Below are positions 34,995 to 48,000 of a stretch of DNA of 64,000 bases, one piece after another. Every line of letters begins with the position of its first letter. Position 1 is the first letter of the stretch. The notes beneath the pieces are model-generated. The model saw only the letters and a program-made list of their open reading frames with translations, did not search any database and was not told the DNA's origin. Source of the stretch: Craterostigma plantagineum (lineage: Eukaryota; Streptophyta; Magnoliopsida; Lamiales; Linderniaceae); assembly GCA_027422505.1 (NCBI GenBank), contig JAPQWV010000028.1, positions 6,166,001-6,230,000 of the forward strand, given 5' to 3'. A program made the translations under genes and the position numbers.

Positions 34995-36290
34995 TTAATT
35001 CGTCGAAAATAACTCGGGGTACTTTTCTCTCAGTCCATCCTCTCGTTCCCAAGTGGCTTCTTCTAGCGTCTGGTTTCGCCACAAGACTTTTACTAGGGGG
35101 ATGTTCTTATTCTTGAGTCGGTTCACCTCGTACATCAAAATTTCTACCGGCCTTTCTTCGTAACTCAAATTCGGTTTCAACTGTAGATGAAGCGCCTCAC
35201 TTCGCAGCACATGGCTCGGATCCGGCACGTACTTCCGTAACGTGGACACGTGAAAGACGTCATGGACTTGTGCTAGTGATGTCGGCAATTCTAGTTGATA
35301 CGCCACTTCACCGACTCCTTTCAAAATCTTGAACGGTCCTATATATCTCGGACTCAGCTTTTCTTTTCGTCCAAAACGTCTAACACCCTTCATAGGTGAT
35401 ATTTTTAGGAAGACTTGATCACCTTCCTCAAATTCCAACGGCCTCCGTCTTTTGTCTGCGTAGCTCTTCTGACGACTCTGGGCCGTTTGCATTCTCTCCT
35501 GAATTTTTCCAACAGCTTCGGTCATTTCACGAACCATCTCGGGACCTAACAGCGCCTTCTCGCGGATTTCATTCCAATGGACTGGGGATCGACATTTACG
35601 CCCACACAAGGCTTTGTACGGCACCATCCAAATCGTTGCTTGATAGCTGTTCGAGAATTCGATCAACGGGAGATATTTACTCCAGCTCCCTCGGAAATCC
35701 CGAACACACGCCCTCAGCATGTCTTCGAGCATCTGGATTGTTCTTTCCGATTGTCCGTCAGTCTGGGGATGATAAGCTGAGCTAAACGACAATTTAGTCC
35801 CCATAGCTTTCTGTAAGCTCACCCAAAATTGGGACAGAAAACTCTCGATCTGAAATGATCGATATCGGGATTCCATGGATTCTCACTATTTCCTGGACGT
35901 ACAACTTTGCGTACTTTTCCATAGAATAGGTTTGATTGATCGGTGGAAAGTGGGCGGACTTAGTCAGTCTGTCGACAACTACCCGAATTGCATCATAGCG
36001 TTTTACGGTTTTTGGTAACCCGACGACAAAATCCATTGTTATGTTGTCCCACTTCCACTCAGGTGTCGTCAAAGGTTGCAACATTCCTGCCGGCCTTTGA
36101 TGTCCTGTTTTGATTTGCTGAGAAGTCAGACATCGATTTACGAAGGCAGCCACATCCTTCTTCATTCCTGACCACCAATAATTTATTCGCAGATCTCGGT
36201 ACATTTTCATTGCACTGAGATGCACCGAGTAGATTGTTGTATGTGCCTCTGTCATTAAAGTTCGACGAATTTCTTCATTATTAGGAACAT
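34995..36290 (-). pseudogene. pol: G1 pol: integrase with chromodomain, broken
   Basis: Inserts the DNA copy; the chromodomain of such elements is thought to steer insertion to heterochromatin. On the minus strand: zinc finger part (SVHLSAMKMYRDL ... CLTSQQIKTGHQRP, where the second Cys of the usual CxxC is Ser), the core with WDNITMDFVVGLP and ISDRE, then after a frameshift near 35800-35880 QFWVSLQKAMGT, HPQTDGQSERTIQ and the GPF/Y-like YIGPFKI. The C terminus has HVSTLRKYVPDPSH, followed by the chromodomain-like VKVLWRNQTLEEATWERE and KYPELF, stop at 34995. The 293-codon piece from 35876 is uninterrupted. The frameshift and the lost Cys make the protein inactive. Confidence 0.9.
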
Positions 36291-36323
36291 ATAACGGTTT
36301 CTGAATCGTAGGCTCCCGTCTTC

Positions 36324-38320
36324 TCAGAATTCGAACTCTGACGGAACATCTCTATCTCGTTCTCCTCGAATCTTCAGATACAATTCATCTTCTCTTTGCG
36401 CCTCGAGGATTCGATCTAACAGCGTCGACTTGAGTGTTAACGCTGCTAATATCGCGTTCACTCCGAAGTTGATTACCTCAACTCCGAGCTGGCACAATTC
36501 AGCGTTCACTGCCTTTCGGCTCAAAGCATCTGCGACTACGTTAGCTTTTCCGAGATGATAATTTATCACGCAGTCGTAGTCTTTCACTAACTCGAACCAT
36601 CGTCATTGCCTCATATTCAACTCCTTCTGTGTGAAGAAGTACTTCAAGCTCTTATGATCTGTAAAGATCTCGCACCTTTCTCCGTACAGATAGTGTCGCC
36701 ATATTTTGAGAGCAAACACCACTGCAGCGAGTTCTAGATCATAGGTGGGGTAGTTCTTCTCATACGGATTCAATTGTAGGGAGGCATAAGCGCTTACCGT
36801 CCCATTTTGCATCAACAAGCACCCCAAGCCATTCTTCGAGGCATCACTATATACCCAATCTTCGGTATCCGAAGGTATTGCTAGAACTTGAGCAGTTGTC
36901 AGTCTTTTCTACAGCTCCTGAAAACTATGCTCACATTCTTCTGTTCACTTGAATGGGACATTCTTCTTCGACAAATTGGTAAGCGTCGAGGCTATACCGG
37001 AAAAATCCTTAATGAACTTTCGATAATTTCCAGCAAGCCCGAGAAAACTTCTAACCTCCGTGGGAGTGGTCGGTCGCGGCCATTTATCTATTGCTTCAAT
37101 CTTACTGGGGTCTACTGAAATTCATCTTCCCGAAATGATGTGCCCTAGGAAAGTCACTTGTTCCAATCAGAATTCACACTTCTTAAATTTAGCAAATACC
37201 TGCTTCTCCCGATGAATTCCGGGGACCGTTCTCAGATGTTCTTCGTGTTCTTCCTTCATCTGTGAGTAGATGAGAATATCGTCAATAAAGACGATAACGA
37301 AGCGGTCCAGAAACTCCTTAAACACCCGGTTCATCAAATCCAAGAAAGCAGCTGGGGCATTCGTTAGCCCGAAAGGCATGACCAAGAATTCGTAGTGGTC
37401 GTACCTCGTGCTGAACGCGATTTTGGGAACATCATTCTCACGGATCTTCAACTGATGGTAACCGAAACGTAGGTCGATCTTCGAGAATACCGTCGCCCCT
37501 TGTAGTTGATCAAATAAATCGTATATTCTCGATAACGGGTAATTATTCTTAACCGTGACTTTATTGAGGTCATGATAATCGATACACAGTCTCATCGACC
37601 CGTCTTTCTTTCTAACGAATAGTACCGGGGCTCCCCAGGGTGAGAAACTGGGCTGAATAAAACCCTTTTGCAACAAGTCTTCCAATTGCTCCTTCAATTC
37701 TCGTAATTCATTCGGTGCTAACCGATACGGGGCTTTAGAGATCGGGGCAGCTCCAGGTACAAGATCGATAACAAATTTGATTTTCCGATTCGGAGGTAAT
37801 CCCGGGAGATCCTCGAGAAATACATCGGTATATTCGTTGACTATCGGAACCTCCTCAAGCTTTGGCTGGGAAGAGTCCTCAGCTTTCATCGCAAAAACTA
37901 AGAACGATTCGCAACCCGTGTTCACGAGTCGCTGAGCTTTCAAATCAGAAATCCGAGGGATTGGGTTACTATTCTTCTTTCTAGAAAATTCAAACTCTCC
38001 TCCCTCGGGTGATCAAAATCTAACTACCCTCTTTGAGCAATCAATGATGGCTTCGTACTTCGAGAGCCAATCCATTCCAAATATGATGTCGTAATCATTC
38101 ATCGGAATCAGTTTCTGCGTTCAATTCCCTACCCTCGATAGTAACGGGACAACTTTCTACAACTAAATTCGTTCGAGTTGGATCTCCATGTGGTAGGGAT
38201 ACTATGTAATTACATAAGGAATGGGTGGGTAGATTCCCACCCTAGTCACAAAATTGGCCGACACAAACGAATGTGTGGCTCCAGAATCAATTAGAATCGA
38301 AGACGGTACATGAAAGCTAT
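36324..38320 (-). pseudogene. pol: G1 pol: protease, RT and RNase H, broken
   Basis: On the minus strand the protease active site DSGATHSF is at 38288-38265. RT follows (37943-37167): [38 protein letters not shown], the catalytic FIDDILIYS and KFKKCEF, then a stop. In related elements the next residue is Trp, so this is TGG to TGA. RNase H is in 36827-36603 ([30 protein letters not shown]), ending in TGA after MRQ where an Arg codon is expected, and is continued by INYHLGKANVVADALSRK at 36587. At least two stops and further frame changes (near 37160-36830 and 37950-38240) are present. The element must have moved before these changes, or with help. Confidence 0.9.
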
Positions 38321-38329
38321 TCAACATAC

Positions 38330-39496
38330 CAGTAACTACAGCTGGGTTTGCCTCCACGTCCTCATTCGTCAACGTGAAAACTCACGCAGGTACAGGTGGA
38401 GGTCGAATCAGGTTCTGCGGCTGATTCTGCAGCAGAGGCTGAGCTCTCGTGCAATTTCGTGCAACGTCTCCGGTCTCCCCACACCGGAAGCATTGCAGAG
38501 TTTGCACTGGTCGGGATCCATAACAGACACCAAAATTGTTCCGCCTGCACTGTTAGCATCAGGGCGCTGACATCGGTGGTCTATTGGGGACGTTACTCGG
38601 TCCATGATATACATTCGGGTGCCACATCTGCTGACTTGGTCGGTTGCCTTTGTTCTTCGGGCCCTTGCCGAAAAACTGACGCTTCTGGCTGGTTCCTCCT
38701 TGCTGGCTCTCCCTTTTTTGATTCGCTAACTGGGCCTCCCTCACCACTCGTTCTGCCTATTCGGCTATCAGCGCACACTCCATCGCTTGGCGGAAATCTA
38801 ACTGTCGTACACCCACTCGCTCAGATCACGGTAGAATTCAGGCTTTAGCCCCCGTAGAAATCTCGTTACCTTCAAAGTATTAGTCGCCACGAGATGAGGG
38901 GCAAAATGGGACAATTCCTCAAATCGGCGGATATATTCCGCAACTGGCATACGCCCTTGCTTCAGATTCATGAATTCCTACATTCGTTGCTCCTGGTCAT
39001 GAGTAGTAAAGTACTTATCATAGAAAAGCTTCCTGAAGCGCTCCCACGACATAGTAGCGGGATCTTCCAACACTTTCACAGTGTTCCACCAGAAACGGGC
39101 GCTTCCCCGAAGTAGGGAAGCGGCACACAGCATCTTCTCATTTTTCGGCACGCGGCTATAGACAAAGAGATCTTCAATAGTGTCGATCCAATCCTCGGCC
39201 ACCGCAAGGTTAGCGGCCTCACCAAAGGTTAGGGGATTAAGCTTACGAAATCTCTCCCCAATGATTTCCACGCGATCAGGTTGCGGGGAGGAACGGTGCT
39301 CAGATGAGCTCCGATGGTTGATCAGATCATTGATCGAGTCTGACTGTCGTTGAATTAGTTCATTCAGACAATGGATAGTATCGCGTTCACGAGTCAGAGA
39401 CTCAAGTTCGTCCCGCCGACTAGTTTCTCCTATGAACTCGCGTCTAGGTCTTCCTCGACATTTTCTGAACACTAAATAGTACACATACACAAGCAC
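38330..39496 (-). pseudogene. gag: G1 gag, broken
   Basis: Gypsy-type gag. From about 39475 on the minus strand: CRGRPRREF, a helical part, then the retrotransposon gag domain FRKLNPLTFGEA, LRGSARFWWNTV, SWERFRKLFYDKYF, ending at a TAG (near 38975) where CAG is expected before EFMNL. The C-terminal half continues to the basic KRQFFGKGPKNKGNRPSQQ (38700-38620) and a zinc knuckle at 38492-38451 reading CFRCGETGDVARNC: the His of CCHC is Asp. The start is unclear: the only nearby ATG is out of frame. The next gene is the protease at 38288. Confidence 0.85.
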
Positions 39497-39602
39497 ATTT
39501 AGATCATATAGTCACGTCAACACATAACACTTACAGGCAAGGCTGGTTCTCCCGGCTTTTGAGGGGCAGTACTTGGACAGTCTTCAAAATCTTCTAACCC
39601 AC

Positions 39603-39614
39603 GCTCTGATACCA
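39603..39614 (-). other. G1 primer binding site (initiator Met-tRNA)
   Basis: Minus strand TGGTATCAGAGC followed by GTGGGTT, two bases from the LTR end at 39617. Confidence 0.92.
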
Positions 39615-39616
39615 CC

Positions 39617-40485
39617 TGTGGCGACCCTACTTCTTAGTGAAGTTATTTGGCGGATTTCCGCAACGAAAGTCGCGGAGGACCCGATCTATCAAAAATTTTC
39701 TAAGAAATAATATACATATATAGCAAAACTCGGGTTTACAAAAAAAGCATTACATCTGTACATCGGGCCGAAGCCCCAAAAATCTAAACCCGAATATCCT
39801 ACGCTTCTACACAGGTCTCATCCCATGTACTGCACCGCCCTCAAAAGCCCGTGGAGTCACCGTCGCCAGCCAGCCTACAGCTCACCCTGACACTCATCGG
39901 TGTCGGGCTCAGTCCTACCTACAAAAAAACCCTGAGCAATTGCCCAGTAGGTGGTAGTAAAAACATGCAATGCGTGCGTGCAATAAATCCAATCCCAAAT
40001 CCTCACATCATAATAAAATACAAGCTCGATCCTACGTCACATCTCAACACAAAACAGGGCCCTCGGCTAGACTCGGCACCTACGCACGCAATGGCAAAGT
40101 ACGCCATAAACCATGCGGTAGCCCACGCCGGCCGCCCCAGGTCGCTCCTTACGCACATCAAAATCTCATCCCGAAGGTTTTACACCCCGAGTAGTTTACC
40201 ACTATACCCGGGTAGACAGGTCACTCCACGCCTGTCTGCCATCACTGAGCCAAATCACATATCCGGTGGTATACACCTCGGGTGGCTCAATCCCGAGTAG
40301 ACAGGTGTCGCAAACCCTATCTCCCACCAGGTGCCCAATCGAGTCTAAACCTGACGACCAATATCAGTCACTCTACCCCACTCGTCTGACGCCGTAAGGC
40401 GTCTCCGTATGAATACGGTACAATCACCTCTCACGTGGCATGTCGTGAAATGCACACATAAATCATTCACACGTAACACGTAACA
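39617..40485 (-). repeat. G1 5' LTR, truncated by El5
   Basis: Aligns with 30250-30620 plus 32998-33500 of the 3' LTR, with few differences, showing exactly where S2 entered. It stops at TAACA (40481-40485), where the El5 LTR TGTTAGGACC begins. The perfect palindrome GACGCCGTAAGGCGTC lies near 40390; the 3' LTR has one mismatch. Confidence 0.9.
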
Positions 40486-40536
40486 TGTTAGGACCCCGGA
40501 TATCCAACCTAGATCGATCTTAGAAGAATCGGATAG

Positions 40537-40886
40537 TGTAGAATACTATTTGTAATTGTGCTTGATTTCATTAGTTGTCCTTGTAATTAGGGGCATTTTG
40601 TATAGTAGTCCTTAGATTAGGACTAGTTTGATATTTATACCAAGTCTGTTTGGTATAAATACTTGTAAGTCAATTGAGCTTAATAGAGAAAGTTTCGAGA
40701 ATTGATCCGAAAGGCTGCAATTCAATTTGTAGAGAGAGAAATAATAGTAACTTTCTCACTCTACTCGAATTCTCTCTCTTGTTCTTCATTTGAGTTTTTC
40801 GATCGAATCTTAATATCAATCGTTATCATCGAATTACTTAGAATTCCTGCCTAGGATCATAGAGTTGTTAATCGTAGGACCTAACA
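40537..40886 (+). repeat. El3 5' LTR
   Basis: 350 bp, TGTAGAATACTATTTG...GTAGGACCTAACA, with the palindromic TATA region conserved. Confidence 0.93.
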
Positions 40887-40888
40887 AT

Positions 40889-40900
40889 TGGTATCAGAGC
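40889..40900 (+). other. El3 primer binding site (initiator Met-tRNA)
   Basis: TGGTATCAGAGC two bases after the LTR. Confidence 0.92.
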
Positions 40901-41963
40901 AGATTCGTTCTGTTTTGAATTGAAAATTGTTAGAATTGGATCGAAAATCATTTTCTGGTTACTGTTCATCGAAGAACAGTTTGGCGAGAAAACCTTTTTC
41001 GATCCAATAGCTTAATTCTGTGCTTAGTTGACTTGAATTTGGTGTTTCTGTGCTTGTTTGAGTGTTAGATCATCATTGCGACCAGTTCTGTAGCAGTTTG
41101 AACTTCGATTTTTAGGATTGAATTGCTTCTGCGTGTTACTGTTTGCGAAGAACATGAAGAACACGTTCTGATTTTGATCAAATTAGATATATTTTGCTTC
41201 GTAACGTGTTTAATTGCTTGTTCGCGCGTGATTAGTGCTTAATTGCGAGCAATTGCCTCAAATTTCACTATCTGATTCTTTGTTGTTGCTCGAATTAGTG
41301 TTAATCGTATTCTGTGAATTTTTCTCGATTGCTCAAATTTTTCTCGCTAAGTTTTGCGATCGGATTAGTTTCTCGATCGATAAACTTAGTGCGAGAATTT
41401 TTCTCGGTCAGAATACGAAGTCAGCGCTAGAATCGTCATCAGTAGAAACGATTTTAGTTAGAAATATTTCTCGAGCATTATACAGTGAAAAACTTTTTCG
41501 AGAGAGACTTATTTTGACTTTGCATGCGTAAAAACTTTCACTCGAAAAACTTTTCAGTCAAACCTTTTAACGTTTGACCAGGCGAAAATCGTTTACACGC
41601 GAGAAATTTTTCTAGTCAACAGATTTATTTTGACTTGTCGAGAAACTTACTAACGTACTGTTTCTTTACGATCGAAATAAATTCACGATCAAGAAATTTT
41701 TCTCGACCGAATGATTTTGAGCAATTTATCTCGCTCGTAAAATATCTCGCTGACGAAATTTCTCGCACGAGAACAGTACTCAGTACACTATCTCGACGGA
41801 ATTAATTTCGATCAAACTTTAAGATTGAATCGAAAATAATTTTCGATCTAATTTTCGAATCAAACGGTACTAACGAATTTTGTAACTTGTGAAGCACATT
41901 ACATATCTTCAACCTTCAAAACAATTAATGAAGATCCTTCAACAACTCGACTACAATACAAAC
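40901..41963 (+). other. El3 leader
   Basis: 1.06 kb, homologous to the El1 leader, with many TTTCTCGATCG and CGAAAAAC boxes. No conserved gene. Confidence 0.7.
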
Positions 41964-44900
41964 ATGGATGCATACTCACTCGGAAATGACAACCGTCCGT
42001 CGATCTTGCAAAGAGGCGAATACACAGTATGGAGAAGCCGCTTTCTGAATTTCATTGCTCTAAAGGATCAAGCCAAAAATCTACTGAAGTCCCTTGAAGA
42101 GGGACCGACACAGTTCTGGGTTTATGTACCCGGGGACGAAACAGCTACTCCAGCAATTCCAGCTTCTAGGCGACTAAAGGAGCCTAGAGAATACTCTCTG
42201 GAGGAAAGAGCTCGAGCTAAGGCTGATCTAGTAGCCATGAATACCCTTATGCAGGGCATCCCCAACGATATTTACAGACAAATCGACAGCCTTACATCGG
42301 CCAAAGAGATGTGGGATGAGCTGCATAGGATGATGCAAAGGACGGAAGTTGGCATAAAGGCCAAGAAGGCGAACATTCTCACTGCTTACGACTAATTCAA
42401 AGCAAAGCCGGAGGAGAGTCTAAACGAGATCTACCAACGATACCGCACTCTTCTCAATGAAATGAGGAAGATAGAAATAACAAAGACAAACATGGAGACA
42501 AACATAAGATTTCTATCCTCTCTGCCCACGGAATGGAAGAAAATATCCACTCAAATACGACAAAACAAAGATCTAGAGGAGTTGGATGTCCATGCCGTGT
42601 TCGATAATCTCGCTCAGCATGAGGAGGATATCCGCTAGATTACCAAAGAGCAGAAAGGCAAACAAACCGATGACACGGTTGCCTTAGTCTTGGAGAAGAG
42701 GAACACAAGGTCAAGAAAGGAAAAGATCGTTAGGCCACCTTCATCATCAGAGTCGGAAGAGGAATCGGACTCCGACATCGAGCCGAATATGAAATCCCTT
42801 GGAAAACAGTTAGCTCTCATTGGGCAAATGATGAGCAAGAAATACTTCAAGAAGAAGTCTTCAACCTCAGCCAATAGACTTCGGACTACAAGCTCCAAGA
42901 ACAAAGAACGTGCTCCGGAGAGTTCCGAGGTCAAGAATCCCAAAGAGACTAACAAATGTTTTAACTGTGGCAAAGTAGGTCACTTCGCCAGAGAGTGCAC
43001 TCTCCTGAAGAAAAGAGATGCAAACTACTACTCCAGGAAGCTTCAATTGACAAAACAGAAAGAAGCTGGAGTAGCTCTCATGGCTGAACAGGACCAATGG
43101 CTCGAGGACACGTCGAACTCCGAAGAAGAGAACTTAGCCCTCATGGCCCGTCTCGACAACGAACTGGACGCCGAAACATCCACTCGTACGGACGACGACA
43201 ACGCATCCACGTCTTCAAATGAGGTAGTCACTCCTTCCACATTATTGACCATGTTAGAATCATATCAAAAGCAATATGCTAACATGAAACGTGAGCAGAA
43301 AAGTATAAAGGAAGTAGAGAACGAACTTGAGAGAGCTCAGGAGAAGATAGATAGTCTCGAACAAGAACTTGGGAGCTCTAGTGCTAAAATAGATGAACTT
43401 ACCAAGAGCCTCCATTCTAGAGAGACTAGTCAACCTCAACTAGGACAACAAAGCGAAAAGATTAAGGAATTAGAAGATAGGCTAGCAAATAACTACAATT
43501 GCTTGGTTAGAAATCTCAACGAGAAAGCCATTTTAAATTGTAGGATAACCGAATCTACCTCTAAGATCACTAACTTAGAAGCTCAATTAGAAACATCGAA
43601 TGCTAAGATTAGTGAGCTTAGTAAGGATTTCGATGCCTGTCAAGCCGCGAAACTAACCGTGGAAAATAATTACGCTCTCCTAGGTGAGGAACGCAAGAGA
43701 CTATATGCCAAAGTAAAGAAATTAGACGATATAGTTACGCGTAGGGGACAGTACGAACAGACGATATTTTTGAACAAGCCCAATGATATAGAGTTCTATA
43801 ATCCTATAGAAGGCATAGGTTTCACTAGCCCGTGTGTTTTACAAAAGAAAGAAATATATGATGTTAAACACATGCGCTTAGGAATAACCTCTCTTAGAAA
43901 TTTTACTGAATCGTCTTATGAAAATTCTTTCAATTCATCCATTAGACAAGGTCCACATGGTCCAGAAATCCCCTTTGACTACAAAGAACTAAATGAAAGG
44001 GACAAAAATAGGAAAGAAACTCTAACACCTGTCTGCAATTTAGTTCAAATTCTACCTCCTGATTCTCGAACACAGCACGAGGAAGTTAAAACCATTAATT
44101 ATAAAATTTCTCTCTACAAACCCCCTATCATAAAACAGATAGATGAGTCGGAGGCAAAGTTAGAAAAAGAACGAGAGAATTTCGAAGCTGAAAAGAAAAA
44201 ATTCTTTAAGGAGATGGAAAATCTCAAGGCTTCCTCGTCCCCCCAAACTACCTCTCACGCTATTACAAAAGCGTGAAAAATGAAATTTCGCCTTTGATAG
44301 ATAAATATTGTAAAAATAATTCTGTTAAGAGTGCTATGACTAATTTCACTTTATCTACGTCTACAGGGAGCGTAGCGTCAGCACTAAAAACAAAGGCGAG
44401 AGTGTCTAGCACTAAGATAAAGAAGGAGCCATTAGACTTAAATGTTTCTGAGCATGCTACTCCTTCTGTTACAATAAAAGACACTCGTAGAAATAAAAGA
44501 GCTATTTCCACTTTTAAGATAATTGCTTCTACTTATTCACTTCAGCCAATCACCTTTAGAAGCACCAACTTCGAAATAGGCTCTACGTCAAAAATTAATC
44601 ATTCTGAAACAAATGCCACTAGGAAGACATGTAGGAAACAAGATCCAGCCATAAAGAAAGCTTATGGCGCCGTACATGAATGTACTCACCTAAGGTATCA
44701 CATAGAAATTAAATCCCCCAAGCACCTTAGGAGACTATCACAAGAAAAGATCTTTTCCTCAGTCAAACCCTCCAAAGCATTTGTACGTGCTGAAATTAAT
44801 CTTCCCTGTAAGGTTCAACCCAAGTGGGTTCCTAAATCTCCGCCTAGGACGACAAAAGCCAAAAGGGCCAAGTCTCCTATAGTGGCAAAACCAAACCCAC

Positions 44901-45027
44901 TTTTCCAGCAGTGCAATGGGTTATTAAGACTCTTCCAAAAATAGATTTAGGAGACATATCTGAACCCAAAACTAAATCTGCTAATCCGAGAGGACCCATC
45001 CTTAAGTGGGTACCTAAAGCTCTCTAA
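41964..45027 (+). pseudogene. gag: El3 gag, broken
   Basis: ATG at 41964 (MDAYSLGNDN). The N-terminal domain is interrupted by TCA to TAA at 42393-42395 and GAG to TAG at 42636-42638. From there to 44276 the frame is open: acidic Ser-rich linker, zinc knuckle CFNCGKVGHFAREC (complete CCHC, unlike El1 and El2), coiled coil (KREQKSIKEVENELER to the TRRGQ region), then a part with FYNPIEGIGFT. One base lost near 44270 shifts the frame. A second shift near 44905 is shared with El1. The C-terminal PRGPILKWVPKAL ends at TAA 45025-45027. Confidence 0.9.
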
Positions 45028-45040
45028 ATTGTTTTTGCAG

Positions 45041-48000
45041 ATCCATCATGTGTGGTACCTCGACTCTGGTTGCTCCACACACATGACTGGTAATCAAGAG
45101 CTGCTGAGCAACTACAAAGACCGACCAAACGGCAAAGTCAGATTTGGGAACAACGATTCAGCCCCGATTCTAGGACTTGGGGACATCATTCTGAAGAATC
45201 TAACCATCAAAGATGTCTCATACGTCGATGGCCTCCGCCATAACTTGTTCAGCATAGGCCAATTCTGTGACAAAGGATTCCAGGTGGTCTTCCATGCTGA
45301 CCGATGCAGAATTTTGGATAGTCAGGACACAGAACTCCTTCAAGGACTTCGGAGATCCAATATTTACACGATCAACCTGACGTCTGTGCGGCCCGCGACA
45401 GCTGTATGCCTCATTTCTCAGACTGATTTACAGAGGAACAACTTATGGCATCAACGATTGTCTCATCTGAATATGAAAGCTCTCCAACGCCTTTCTACGA
45501 AAAAGTTGGTACACGGTCTTCCAACTATACTACTACAAAAGGAGCAACACTGTTCGGCATGTCAATTAGGAAAAATGAAGCGAGCATCTCATCACGTCAA
45601 GCAAATTGCATCTACTTCTCGACCATTGGAACTAATTCACATGGATCTCTGGGGTCCGATGCAGACTCAGAGTATCAATGGAAGAAAGTATGTCCTAGTG
45701 ATTGTGGATGACTATTCTCGCTACACGTGGACTAAGTTCCTCCGAACTAAAGATGAGACTGGTGACTTGATCATCAATTTTGTGAACACAACACAAAATC
45801 TGCTGCAACAGACTATTCAAGTTGTTCGAACAGACAACGGCACTGAGTTCAAGAACAATCACCTCAGTGATTTTATCAAAAACTTGGAATAAGTCAACAA
45901 TTTTCAGCCGCCAAAACACCTCAACAAAATGGGGTCGTTGAAAGGAAAAATCGAACACTAGTGGAAGTCGCTCGTACAATGCTGATCCAATCGGAACTTT
46001 CACACTTTCTATGGGCTGAAGCAGTCAATACCGCTTGTTTTACTCAAAACAGGATGGTGGTTCACAAACGGTTCAACAAGATCCGTATGAGATTGTGAAT
46101 AATAGAGTGCCCAACATATCTTTCCTTAAAGTCTTCGGGTGCAAGTGCTTTGTGGCGAACGACCGAGAGCAACGTGCAAAGTTCGATCCTAAAGCATTCG
46201 AAGCTACATTTGTCGGGTATTCTTCAACATCAAAAGCATACCGAGTATACATCAAGTCCAACCGAACTATTAAGGAAAGCTATAATGTCACTTTCCACGA
46301 AGTGGCAGAGATGGCTTCTTGTCAATTCAGTCCAGGACCTGTGCCTAACCCGTTGGCTTCTGAAGACAACATTTCAGAACCCGTAATCACTGGTGTGTTG
46401 GCACAAAACCAACAGAAGATGGCAACAACTTCAGGATCAGTGTCAGACGAAGCAACGAGACTTGCAGTAGACGACTTGGATTCTCTCTTCGAACCGGTAT
46501 ATCGTTCATACACGCCTACACCAACAATGGATTATCTATCGAACGAGACCGACGTACCAAGTTCATCTCACACCTCTACCCCACCCGATTCAGAATTGCC
46601 ACAGAACACCGAAGAACCTACAATGGTCATCGAGGAAGTATCATCTGAGACGATCAATCCAAGTGCAGTATTGGAACTTACTCAGACAAATGATCAATCT
46701 GAGACTACAGGCAATCTAGATCCACAGATATCTGACGCACCGACTTCAGCCTTGCCTCATGAGCGCAAGTGGACGAGAGGCCACTCGGTTGATTAGATAA
46801 TTGGCGATCCCTCGGTTGGTCTGAGGACACGTCGTCAACACAGTCTTTTCAGTTGCTTCCTGAGCCAAAACGAGCCTACCAAAGTAGCAGACGCACTTCG
46901 AGACCCGGATTGGACAATCGCAATGCAAGAGGAAATCAGTGTGGACCTTGGTACCCCGTCCACATGGGAAAACAGTGGTCGGAACTAAATGGGTTTTCAA
47001 GAATAAGAAGAATGAAGATGGTGAAGTGATCCGGAACAAAGCAAGGCTAGTTGCTAAGGGATACAATCAACAGGAAGGCATCGACTACGATGAGACTTAT
47101 GCTCCTGTTGCCCGTATCGAAGCTATTCGCCTCCTGCTGGCTTATGCGGCTCACAAAGACTTCAAAAGTCTATCAGATGGATGTTAAAACCGCCTTTCTC
47201 AACGGCGTGTTAAAAGAAGAAGTCTACGTCGCTCAGCCGAAAGGTTTCGTTGATCAAGAACATCCCGATCATGTCTATCGCTTGGACAAAGCTCTCTATG
47301 GACTAGAACAAGCCCCACGTGCTTGGTACGATGTCCTGAGTGATTTCCTCGTGAAGTCTGGATTCATACGAGGAACGATAGACACAACCCTCTTCAATAA
47401 ATGGCATGACAAAGATCTGATGGTCGTCCAAGTATACGTCGACGACATCATCTTCGGATCAACAAATCCTCGGCTCTGCAAGAAGTTTGGAGACCTCATG
47501 AAGAGCAAATTCGAGATGAGTCACATGGGAGAGATGCAATTTTTCTTAGGACTCCAAGTCAGGCAGCTCAATGATGGAATTTTCATCAGTCACACAAAAT
47601 ACATCAAGGATATTCTGAAGAAATTTCATCAAGACCAGAGCAAGACTCTCAGCACTCCTATGTCACCAAGCTGCAAGTTGGATGCCGATCCCTCTGGCAA
47701 GTCGGTCGACATCACACTGTATCGCAGTATCATTTGATCTCTTCTCTACATTACTTCGAGCCGGCCGGACATCATGTTTGCCACGTGCTTGTGTGCCCGT
47801 TTTCAAGCCGATCCCAAAGAATCCCATATGCTCGCGGTCAAAAGAATTTTACGCTACCTTAAGGGCACCTCTACCCTTGGCCTATGGTATCCAAAGGGTA
47901 CGAATTTTAAACTTATCGGCTACACTGACGCTGACTATGCAGGTTGCCGAATGGACAGGAAAAGCACGTCCGGTGGCGCTCAATTTTTAGGCGAAAAGCT

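Larger units (their letters stand above)
30250..40485 (-). mobile_element. G1: Ty3/gypsy chromovirus (Tekay-like), minus strand
   Basis: 3' LTR 30250-34959 (holding S2), polypurine tract, internal region 34973-39602, primer site 39603-39614, 5' LTR from 39617, cut at 40485 by El5. On the minus strand the LTR starts TGTAATACCCGTG and ends in GGGCGCCACA (3' LTR) or GTCGCCACA (5' LTR). LTR length without S2 is about 2.35 kb. The order protease, RT, RNase H, integrase and a C-terminal chromodomain place it with chromoviruses; the long LTR and chromodomain type suggest Tekay. Genes are broken by several nonsense changes. The remainder of the 5' LTR is not found up to 64000. Confidence 0.9.
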
